From Martinezella miluonensis (GTDB lineage: Bacteria > Pseudomonadota > Alphaproteobacteria > Rhizobiales > Rhizobiaceae): 47,813 nt of DNA. This document shows positions 41,610-47,813 of the stretch, piece after piece. The translations under genes were made by a program, and so were the position numbers. How positions within the stretch are numbered: the first letter of the stretch is position 1; every line of letters starts with the position of its first letter. The stretch is from NCBI RefSeq assembly GCF_900094545.1, contig NZ_FMAH01000048.1, forward strand, positions 1-47,813, in the 5' to 3' direction. Under the pieces are notes generated by a model. That model saw only the letters and a program-made list of their open reading frames with translations, was not told the DNA's origin and ran no database searches.

Positions 41610-43064
41610 TTACCGGACGAGGCGGTCGAGCCAGGCGGGATCGAGCACGCTTTCCAGCTCTCTGGCAATGTCGTCCAGCGCCACATCGACGCTGGCACGA
41701 TAATCCGTGGGCTCGCCTGTAAGGCCAAAGCTTGCGAGCAGCTTCGCCCGATAGGCGTCACTGCCGAAGAGGCCGTGCAAATAGGTACCCATGACACGAC
41801 CGTCGGGCGATATCGCCCCATCGGGCCGGCCGTCGATCATTGTCGAGGGCCGCTCGCAGTCGGCGCCGCTCGTCACGCCGAGATGGATTTCGTAGCCTGA
41901 CAGCGACACGTCATATTCCTTCGAGACGGCAAGACTGTTGCGCACCGTCTTCTCCGGCGCCATTTCCGTCTCGATATCCAACAGACCCAGTCCCGCCGTC
42001 TCGGTAACCGATCCATCGATACCGAGCGGATCATAGACCGTATGACCGAGCATCTGATAGCCGCCGCAAATGCCGATGACGCGACCGCCGCGGCGGACAT
42101 GCGCGGCAATATCGCGATCCCATCCCTGCTCGCGCAGATCGAGGAGGTCACCGATCGTAGACTTGGAGCCCGGCAGCACGATAAGTCCAGCGTCGGCAGG
42201 CAAACGCTCGCCAGCGCGGATAAAGACGAGATCGACGTCGGGCTCGGCCCGAAGCGGATCGAGATCGTCGAAATTGGCGATACGTGAAAGCACGGGCACA
42301 GCAACCTTCAGCGCGCCGGAGGAACCGCGTGCAAGCCGCTCCAATACGACGGAATCCTCTGCCGGCAGGCGCGCCGCCGCCTTGAGCCAAGGCACGACCC
42401 CATGGCAACGCCAGCCGGTAAAGCCATTGATCGCCTCTATGCCTTCCCCAAACAGCGAGACATCTCCGCGGAACTTATTGATAAGGTAGCCACGGATCAT
42501 GCGCCTGTCTTCGTCCGGCAGAATATGATGAGTGCCGACCAGCGACGCGATGACGCCGCCGCGATCGATATCGCCGACCAGTACGACAGGCACGTTGGCG
42601 CGCGTCGCAAAACCCATATTGGCGATGTCGCCGCGCCGCAGATTGATCTCGGCAGGCGAGCCCGCCCCTTCCACGATGACGAGATCGGTTCCCGCCCGCA
42701 TCGTGGCAAAGCTCTCCAGCACCGCGCCGAGCAGCTGCGGCTTCAGCGCCTGGTAGTCCCTGCCCTTGGCATGGCCCCATACCTTGCCCTGCACGATGAT
42801 CTGGCTGCCCGTTTCCGATTGCGGCTTCAACAGCACCGGATTCATATGCACGGATGACGGCACGCGCGCTGCCAGCGATTGCAGCCATTGAGCGCGCCCG
42901 ATCTCTCCTCCATCTTCGGCGACGGCCGCATTGTTGGACATGTTCTGCGGCTTGAATGGACGAACCCTCACGCCCCTGTTGGCGAACAGGCGACACAGAC
43001 CGGCGACCAATACCGTTTTTCCGACATCGGAGCCGGTTCCCTGCAGCATGATCGCCTTTGTCAT
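41610..43064 (-). CDS. cobQ: Cobyric acid synthase CobQ
   Basis: 484-residue ATP/glutamine amidotransferase that amidates side chains b, d, e and g of adenosylcobyrinate a,c-diamide. The N-terminal P-loop is GTGSDVGKT (9-17), followed by FKPQNMSNNAAV and LKPQSETGSQIIVQGK. The C-terminal glutaminase domain has the nucleophile Cys333 in GICGGYQMLG and the His in GTYLHGLF. Length fits the family. It is monocistronic, about 100 nt from the ClC gene end, and has no recognisable riboswitch of its own. Confidence 0.95.
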   Translation of the reverse strand: MTKAIMLQGTGSDVGKTVLVAGLCRLFANRGVRVRPFKPQNMSNNAAVAEDGGEIGRAQWLQSLAARVPSSVHMNPVLLKPQSETGSQIIVQGKVWGHAKGRDYQALKPQLLGAVLESFATMRAGTDLVIVEGAGSPAEINLRRGDIANMGFATRANVPVVLVGDIDRGGVIASLVGTHHILPDEDRRMIRGYLINKFRGDVSLFGEGIEAINGFTGWRCHGVVPWLKAAARLPAEDSVVLERLARGSSGALKVAVPVLSRIANFDDLDPLRAEPDVDLVFIRAGERLPADAGLIVLPGSKSTIGDLLDLREQGWDRDIAAHVRRGGRVIGICGGYQMLGHTVYDPLGIDGSVTETAGLGLLDIETEMAPEKTVRNSLAVSKEYDVSLSGYEIHLGVTSGADCERPSTMIDGRPDGAISPDGRVMGTYLHGLFGSDAYRAKLLASFGLTGEPTDYRASVDVALDDIARELESVLDPAWLDRLVR

Positions 43065-43299
43065 TCCCCACCACCTCGATATGCCGCAGCCGCTGAAAAC
43101 ACGGAGTTTTGCCTTGATTTTGCCGCGATCTTTAACCCTCGGAAACGGCAGTTGCGATACAAAAATACATCACTTTCAAGTATATTCTGTTTGCGACACA
43201 GGATGACGATTCCATCCATTGTTAGTTAGGCTGAAGAGGATTATCTCCACCGCGAAAACACACAACGAGGCGAGCCGATCGGGCTCGGAGGATACCCCA

Positions 43300-43443
43300 A
43301 TGCTCTTCATCTTCAACAGACAGAATTCCATCCAGATCGCCTGGAATGGCAAGCTGCCGGCACGCCGCCCCGAGAGCCGCCTGCAGCAGCTCGACACGCG
43401 CTTCGGCACGATCGGCTTCATTCGCACCTATAACGTCGGCTGA
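43300..43443 (+). CDS. 47-residue protein with own terminator (unknown)
   Basis: GGAGG at 43287-43291 lies 8 nt before the ATG, and a strong terminator begins 32 nt after the stop, so this is very likely a real monocistronic gene. The product starts with a hydrophobic MLFIFNRQNSIQIAWNGKLP and continues with Arg-rich ARRPESRLQQLDTRFG and IGFIRTYNVG. There is no signal peptide, Cys or His motif. I recognise no family. It is divergent from cobQ. The upstream in-frame extension to 43219 has no ribosome site. Confidence 0.6.
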   Translation: MLFIFNRQNSIQIAWNGKLPARRPESRLQQLDTRFGTIGFIRTYNVG

Positions 43444-43475
43444 CACCCGGTCAAGCCGCAGCCCTGCCACGACGC

Positions 43476-43509
43476 GCCGCCATGCGACTGCATTGGCGGC
43501 TTTTCTTTT
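43476..43509 (+). terminator. Intrinsic terminator of the 47-residue gene
   Basis: GCCGCCA (43476-43482) and TGGCGGC (43494-43500) form a 7-bp stem with an 11-nt loop, followed by TTTTCTTTT. Confidence 0.85.
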
Positions 43510-44255
43510 ACCTTCCCGCAAAGGGATGAAATGGGGTCAGCCGAGGGTTAGCGCCGGGCCTCGCAAAAGCCTGCGCCAGAAACGCGAAAACCGCGCGATC
43601 CGGAGATCAACGCGGTTTGCCAAAAACGCCGGCTTCCTTGCATATACGCCACAAGGTTCGCTCCCCCCGGTACGCTTTACCTGATCCGGAGAAGCAGCGG
43701 TGTCCCCCGCCACGCACCGATTGATAAACCGACATCGTTACCGGACAGTTATTAAGTGCTTAACTAAGAATGAATCCGAAAAATTTTTGAAAATTTTCTT
43801 ATTTGCGTTGTGAAGCCGCAAACGACGCAAATGGAATACAAAAAGTCTTTTAGGGACACGATATTTTAGGCGTATTTAACTTCACCGTGCTGAAAGGCTT
43901 CGGGCGAGCCTCACATTGCCCATTTTGCAGCCGTGAATAGTAGAAAATAGGCTAATTCAGGCGCTTATATCAGCTTCTCCAACAGGCACGATAACTCCAA
44001 TTACCGGCCAGGCTGTTGATTTCTTCACTCAAATCCTTACGCTGCCTGTTGTCGATGCAAAGAATGCCCGGCCGCGACAGAATTCCGCGGTCGCAAAAAG
44101 ACCAAATGCACGACAGCAGCAAAGGGGACCGTACGGGCGTCGTCAGCGGCGTATGAACGGTTGTGGTTGAACCACCGCTGACAGGGATCGACAGACATCA
44201 CGCTTGCTTTCGGTCGATTTCCGTAACGTAACGAAAAATTGGGAGACATCATCAA
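43510..44255. other. 746-bp stretch without a convincing gene
   Basis: No credible ORF on either strand. Several structures are visible: AACCGCG/CGCGGTT (43589-43595 with 43611-43617); a CC-rich structured part near 43650-43715; an A/T-rich block near 43765-43800 with AAAAATTTTTG; and an inverted repeat ATTTGCGT/ACGCAAAT (43801-43808 with 43825-43832). The last 100 bp must hold the promoter and leader of proX. A small RNA gene is possible but cannot be supported from sequence alone. Confidence 0.4.
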
Positions 44256-45254
44256 ATGAAGAAGCTTCTCGCTTCCGCCATCTTTGCCTTCGGCGCCTAT
44301 GCTTTGGCTGGCTCGGCGCATGCAGCATCATGTGGCGACGTATCGATCGCCGAGATGAACTGGGCTTCGGCCGGCGTCGCGGCTCAGGTCGACAAGATCA
44401 TCCTTCAGAACGGCTACGGCTGTAACGTCACCCTGGTGACCGGCGACACGCAGCCGACCTTCACCTCCATGAACGAAAAAGGCCAGCCTGACGTCGCGCC
44501 CGAGCTTTGGGTCAACGCCGTGCGCACGGCACTCGACAAGGCCGTATCCGAAGGCAGCCTGATCGAGGCAGCACCGCTCCTCAGCGACGGCGGCGTCGAA
44601 GGTTGGTGGATTCCGAAATTCCTTGCCGACGCCCATCCCGACATCAAGACCGTTCAGGACGCGCTGAAGCATCCGGAACTCTTCCCTGCCCCTGAAGATT
44701 CCTCCAAGGGCGCGGTCTATAACTGCCCTGCAGGCTGGAACTGCCAGATCTCCACCGCCAACCTCTATAAGGCACTCGGCGCCGACAAGCTTGGCTTTAC
44801 GCTGGTAGACACCGGTTCCGCTGCAGGCCTCGACGGTTCGATCGCCAACGCCTTCGAAAAGAAGAGCGGCTGGCTCGGCTACTACTGGGCACCGACGGCC
44901 ATTCTCGGCAAGTACGAGATGGTGCGTCTGAGCTTCGGTGTGCAGCATGACAAGAAGGAATGGGACGCCTGCACTGCGATCCAGGATTGCGCCAATCCGA
45001 AGGTAAACTCCTATCCCGTCTCTGACGTCTATACGGTCGTGACCAAGGCTTTCGCATCGAAGGCCGGCATCGCCATGGATTACATGAAGACACGCAAGTG
45101 GGATAACGCCACCGTCGGCAAGGTTCTGGCCTGGATGACCGACAACCAGGGTACCAATGAGGACGGCGCCAAGTACTTCCTCAAGACCTATCCCGACATG
45201 TGGACCAAGTGGGTTGCGGCTGATGTCGCCACCAAGATCAAGGCTTCGCTCTGA
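44256..45254 (+). CDS. proX: Quaternary amine/proline-type ABC substrate-binding protein
   Basis: 332 residues. The Sec signal peptide MKKLLASAIFAFGAYALAGSAHA is cut near residue 23. The mature part is an OpuAC/ProX-like binding protein with many Trp and Tyr residues that could form the cation-binding aromatic cage (NWAS, ELWVN, GWW, YYW). Several Cys (SCGD, GYGCN, NCPAGWNCQ, DACTAIQDCA) suggest disulfides. Glycine betaine, proline betaine, proline or histidine are possible ligands; rhizobia have ProX-type, HutX-type and ChoX-type paralogs, and this is not ChoX-like as I recall it. GGGAG precedes the ATG. proW and proV follow on the same strand. Confidence 0.85.
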   Translation: MKKLLASAIFAFGAYALAGSAHAASCGDVSIAEMNWASAGVAAQVDKIILQNGYGCNVTLVTGDTQPTFTSMNEKGQPDVAPELWVNAVRTALDKAVSEGSLIEAAPLLSDGGVEGWWIPKFLADAHPDIKTVQDALKHPELFPAPEDSSKGAVYNCPAGWNCQISTANLYKALGADKLGFTLVDTGSAAGLDGSIANAFEKKSGWLGYYWAPTAILGKYEMVRLSFGVQHDKKEWDACTAIQDCANPKVNSYPVSDVYTVVTKAFASKAGIAMDYMKTRKWDNATVGKVLAWMTDNQGTNEDGAKYFLKTYPDMWTKWVAADVATKIKASL

Positions 45255-45267
45255 TCAGCACGAAAGC

Positions 45268-45297
45268 ATCGGCGACGGGCCTGCGCCTGTCGCCGAT
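45268..45297 (+). terminator. Stem-loop between proX and proW
   Basis: ATCGGCGACGGG (45268-45279) pairs with CCTGTCGCCGAT (45286-45297), 12 bp with one G-U pair and a 6-nt loop, 13 nt after the proX stop. The weak T content after it (TTCATATTC) suggests partial termination or 3' protection, which would yield more binding protein than permease. Confidence 0.6.
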
Positions 45298-45488
45298 TTC
45301 ATATTCGCTGGAGGCGACGACCGACGGACAGACGCGGTCGCAGGTCGCAACGAGCACAGATTGGCGCCGGCAAATGTAGTAGGAATAGAAAAGCAGCCTG
45401 CAGAACCGGTCGCAGCGCTGCAATACCGTTCGAACATGAAAGGCCACATGCGCGGACTGGACAGAACCGGATCAAGAAGGGGAAATAC

Positions 45489-46400
45489 ATGGCTATTCAG
45501 TGTACGATCCTGCCGGACGTGCTTTGCAATTTTCCGGCAATAGACGAGTCGCTCATACGTATTGCACGCAAGAATATCGACGATGGGTTCAGGGCATCTG
45601 TGCGAGCCTATGCAAATCTCATCGATGCGGTTGTGCAGCCGCTGCAATGGTTTCTGAACTATCTGGAATGGCTCTTCACCAACACGCCTTGGTTCATCGT
45701 GCTTCTCGTCATGATGTTCGTCGTCTATGCCGCCAGCCGAAACCTCAAGATCGTTATCGGTACGGCGATATCAATGACGCTCATCGGCGTCTGCGGCCTT
45801 TGGGGCGACACGATGGTGACGCTTGCGATGGTGACTGTCTGCACGCTCATCGCCATCGTCATCGGCCTGCCGATCGGCATATTGATGGCGCGCTCCGACA
45901 GGCTGCAATCGATCATCAACCCGATCCTCGACATCATGCAAACCATGCCGAGCTTCGTCTATCTTATCCCCGTCGTTGTGATTTTCGGCATCGGCAAGGT
46001 GCCCGGCCTCATCGCCGTCGTCATCTACGCCATTCCGCCCATGATCCGCTTGACCAATCTCGGCATTCGCCTGGTGGACAAGGAGGTCCTGGAAGCGGCC
46101 GATGCCTTCGGTTCGTCGCATCGTCAGAAGCTGTTCAACGTGCAGATTCCGCTCGCACTGCCGACCATCATGGCCGGGATCAACCAGACCATCATGATGT
46201 CGCTCGCCATGGTCGTGGTCGCATCGATGGTCGGCGTCGGCGGCCTCGGCAAGAACACGCTTCAGGCGATCAACAACCAGTTCTTCACCGTCGGCTTCCT
46301 CAATGGCTTCGCGCTGGTCGCAATCGCCATCATTTTCGACCGCACGAGCCAGGCCTATGGCAGACGGCTCCAGAAGCACTCGGAGGTCATCCATGGCTAG
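45489..46400 (+). CDS. proW: ProW-type ABC transporter permease
   Basis: 303-residue inner-membrane permease with six to seven hydrophobic segments after a cytoplasmic or amphipathic N-terminal part (1-60). The EAA loop that contacts the ATPase is KEVLEAADAFGSSHRQKLFNVQIPLALPTIMAGINQ, and VVASMVGVGGLGKNTLQAINNQ is the conserved end of this ProW/OpuAB family. The 234-nt gap from proX contains a stem-loop and has no other ORF. Its 3' end overlaps proV by 8 nt. Confidence 0.92.
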   Translation: MAIQCTILPDVLCNFPAIDESLIRIARKNIDDGFRASVRAYANLIDAVVQPLQWFLNYLEWLFTNTPWFIVLLVMMFVVYAASRNLKIVIGTAISMTLIGVCGLWGDTMVTLAMVTVCTLIAIVIGLPIGILMARSDRLQSIINPILDIMQTMPSFVYLIPVVVIFGIGKVPGLIAVVIYAIPPMIRLTNLGIRLVDKEVLEAADAFGSSHRQKLFNVQIPLALPTIMAGINQTIMMSLAMVVVASMVGVGGLGKNTLQAINNQFFTVGFLNGFALVAIAIIFDRTSQAYGRRLQKHSEVIHG

Positions 46401-47445
46401 TCACGCGATACAGATCAAAAGCCTCTACAAAATCTTCGGCCCTCGCGGGTGTGACTTTGTAGACATGGTGAAGAATGGCACGGGCAAGACCGAACTCAAT
46501 GAGGAACACGGCCATGTGCTCGGGCTGCAGGACATCAACATCGATATGCCAGCCGGCGCCATCACCGTCGTCATGGGCCTCTCCGGCTCCGGTAAGTCGA
46601 CGCTGATCCGCCACATCAACCGGCTGATCGAACCGACGGCCGGCGAAGTGCTCTATGACGGCGTCGACGTCTGCAAGATGAATGAAAACGCCCTGCGCGA
46701 GTTCCGCCGCCATAAGACGGCGATGGTATTCCAGAAGTTCGCCCTGCTGCCGCACCGCACGGTGATCGAAAATACCATCTACGGCCTGGACATTCAGGGC
46801 GTGCCGCGTGCCGAAAGCGAAAAGAAGGGGCAATACTGGATCGAACGCGTCGGCCTTAAGGGTTTCGAGCGGCACTTTCCGAACCAGCTCTCGGGCGGCA
46901 TGCAGCAGCGCGTGGGCCTCGCCCGCGCCCTGACCAATGACGCCGACATCCTGCTGATGGACGAGGCCTATTCGGCACTCGACCCGTTGATCCGCGTCGA
47001 CATGCAGAGCGTGCTGCTCGATCTGCAGAAGGAGTTGAAGAAGACCGTCGTCTTCATCACCCACGATCTCGACGAGGCGCTGCGCCTGGGCGACAAGATC
47101 GCGATCCTGCGGGACGGCAAGGTCGTACAGCAGGGAAGCGGACAGCAGATCGTGCTGCAGCCGGCCGACGACTACATCACCGCCTTCGTCAAGGAAGTGA
47201 ACCGCGGTCGCGTCATCCAGGCTCAGACCATCATGAAGCCTTCTGTGGGCGAACTCAGCGGCATGCGCGTCACCGGCGACATGACGCTGGAAATCGTCGC
47301 CAAGCAGATAACCGACGCGGGGCAGACGGGTGCCGTCGTCACCGACGCTGGTGGCAAGCCCGTCGGCACGATCGATCTGCAAAGCATCATTGCCGCCATG
47401 GTCACACCGACGACTCATGAAGCAGCACAGATGGCAGCCGCGTAG
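46393..47445 (+). CDS. proV: ProV-type ABC transporter ATPase
   Basis: 350 residues. Walker A GLSGSGKS (62-69), Q-loop VFQKFALLPHRTV, signature LSGGMQQR, Walker B ILLMDEAYSALDP and His-loop ITHDLDEAL are all present. The N-terminal addition before Walker A (KNGTGKTELNEEHGHV) is typical of ProV/OpuAA proteins. The C-terminal 90 residues are a CBS-like region (MTLEIVAKQITDAGQTGAVVTDAGGKPVGTIDL), which in OpuA senses ionic strength. GGAGG before the ATG at 46393 supports this start over the longer frame. It is the last gene, with two terminators after it. Confidence 0.93.
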   Translation: MASHAIQIKSLYKIFGPRGCDFVDMVKNGTGKTELNEEHGHVLGLQDINIDMPAGAITVVMGLSGSGKSTLIRHINRLIEPTAGEVLYDGVDVCKMNENALREFRRHKTAMVFQKFALLPHRTVIENTIYGLDIQGVPRAESEKKGQYWIERVGLKGFERHFPNQLSGGMQQRVGLARALTNDADILLMDEAYSALDPLIRVDMQSVLLDLQKELKKTVVFITHDLDEALRLGDKIAILRDGKVVQQGSGQQIVLQPADDYITAFVKEVNRGRVIQAQTIMKPSVGELSGMRVTGDMTLEIVAKQITDAGQTGAVVTDAGGKPVGTIDLQSIIAAMVTPTTHEAAQMAAA

Positions 47446-47468
47446 AGCCATCTTTCTCCGACATCAGC

Positions 47469-47488
47469 GAGCGCCCGCAAGGGCGCTC
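47469..47488 (+). terminator. Stem-loop 1 after proV
   Basis: GAGCGCCC (47469-47476) and GGGCGCTC (47481-47488) pair perfectly around a GCAA tetraloop. No T run follows directly, so it probably works with the next hairpin. Confidence 0.6.
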
Positions 47489-47499
47489 AGACCGCTGAC

Positions 47500-47533
47500 A
47501 AACCCCGTCATTTTTTGGCGGGGTTTTATTTTG
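47500..47533 (+). terminator. Intrinsic terminator after proV
   Basis: AAACCCCG (47500-47507) and CGGGGTTT (47519-47526) form an 8-bp stem with an 11-nt T-rich loop, followed by TATTTTG. Confidence 0.8.
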
Positions 47534-47589
47534 TGTTGAGTTTCGAGGTTGACTGGATGTTTTGAACGGGCCGTTCAGATTCCCTCTGC

Positions 47590-47813
47590 TTATGCGGGGC
47601 TCGGTTGGCTGGCCTTGGTGAGGGCCATTGCGATCTTCTTGATGTTCTGGGCGGCTGCGGCCATCAGGCACTGGCATTGGACCCGGATGAGACTTCGGAA
47701 CCGCGCGTAGCGATGACCATGCAACTGTTTGGCGTCGGCAAACGAGCGCTCGACCGTCTCTTTCCGTCGTTTGTAGATGGCCTTGCCCCAGGGCTTGAGC
47801 CGGTTGGCATCGG
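47590..47813 (-). CDS. IS1182-family transposase, C-terminal part (cut by window edge)
   Basis: The last 74 codons of a transposase, with the stop at 47590-47592 on the minus strand; the remainder lies right of the window. The C-terminal motif is KPWGKAIYKRRKETVERSFADAKQ followed by HGHRYARFRSL and LMAAAAQNIKKIA. This is the Y-(2)R-(3)E-(6)K type region that carries the third catalytic acidic residue (Glu in KETVERSFADAK) in IS1182/IS5-like enzymes. Just downstream, TGAACGG-G-CCGTTCA (47563-47577) is a palindrome that may be part of the element's end. The gene and the left-edge transposase have the same orientation. Confidence 0.85.
   Translation of the reverse strand, partial: DANRLKPWGKAIYKRRKETVERSFADAKQLHGHRYARFRSLIRVQCQCLMAAAAQNIKKIAMALTKASQPSPA

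Noticed and set aside
43650..43715. TPP riboswitch or SRP RNA fragment
   Set aside because: CCTGATCCGGAGAAGCAGCGG resembles the 3' part of a THI box and the tip of 4.5S RNA, but the TAAT core, the CTGAGA block and the SRP GGAA loop context are missing.

Overview
The window looks like core chromosome of a Rhizobium-like member of the Rhizobiaceae (Hyphomicrobiales). The evidence is the full acpXL-fabZXL-fabF2XL-fabF1XL-adh-lpxXL cluster for the very-long-chain acyl group of lipid A, Pseudomonas denitrificans-type aerobic cobalamin genes, a rhizobial Zur/ZnuABC layout, high GC, and mosaic palindromic repeats of the rhizobial intergenic type. No tRNA, rRNA, CRISPR array or phage module was seen. 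The two ends cut through IS1182-type transposase genes in the same orientation: first 87 codons at the left, last 74 codons at the right. This most likely marks contig breaks in copies of one repeated insertion sequence.

Layout. 0.5-9.4 kb holds housekeeping and assorted genes: an RDD membrane protein, a secreted protein, an MFS organic-acid type carrier, uvrB with a long rhizobial N-terminal extension, an SRPBCC protein, a class III nucleotidyl cyclase, an isolated nucleoside deaminase and a CspA-type protein with a long leader and a strong terminator. 9.6-12.0 kb holds dusA, an FAH-fold hydrolase and a gamma-class carbonic anhydrase. 12.0-16.7 kb is a zinc-starvation module: znuC-znuB-zur diverge from znuA across two Zur-box-like palindromes, and a COG0523 zinc GTPase with its own perfect palindrome follows, translationally coupled to a 60-residue protein with a CxCxxC motif. 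16.7-23.8 kb holds a PAS protein, the six-gene lipid A very-long-chain fatty acid operon and a periplasmic L,D-transpeptidase-like protein.

23.9-43.1 kb is dominated by cobalamin synthesis: cobD, the overlapping cobC-cobB-cobA run, a nucleoside hydrolase, cobE, a TSUP permease, a small NTF2-like/XRE pair, then the leftward operon cobU-cobW-cobN-cupin-cobO behind a large cobalamin riboswitch, a ClC channel and cobQ. The cupin is tied to both cobN and cobO by ATGA-type overlaps, so it belongs to the B12-controlled operon although its job is unknown. 43.3-47.5 kb holds a 47-residue protein with its own Shine-Dalgarno site and terminator, a long non-coding stretch, and a ProX-ProW-ProV type quaternary amine ABC transporter closed by two terminators.

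The most unusual items are these. (1) FabF2XL has lost the catalytic Cys and first His of ketosynthases, so FabF1XL/FabF2XL resembles a ketosynthase/chain-length-factor pair. (2) cobN carries an in-frame insertion built from two inverted copies of a palindromic repeat. (3) A mosaic repeat supplies the last codons of cobC. (4) The cobalamin riboswitch is expanded and is followed by a 30-codon leader ORF. (5) A cupin lies inside the cob operon. (6) A Zur-controlled operon encodes a tiny Cys-motif protein.
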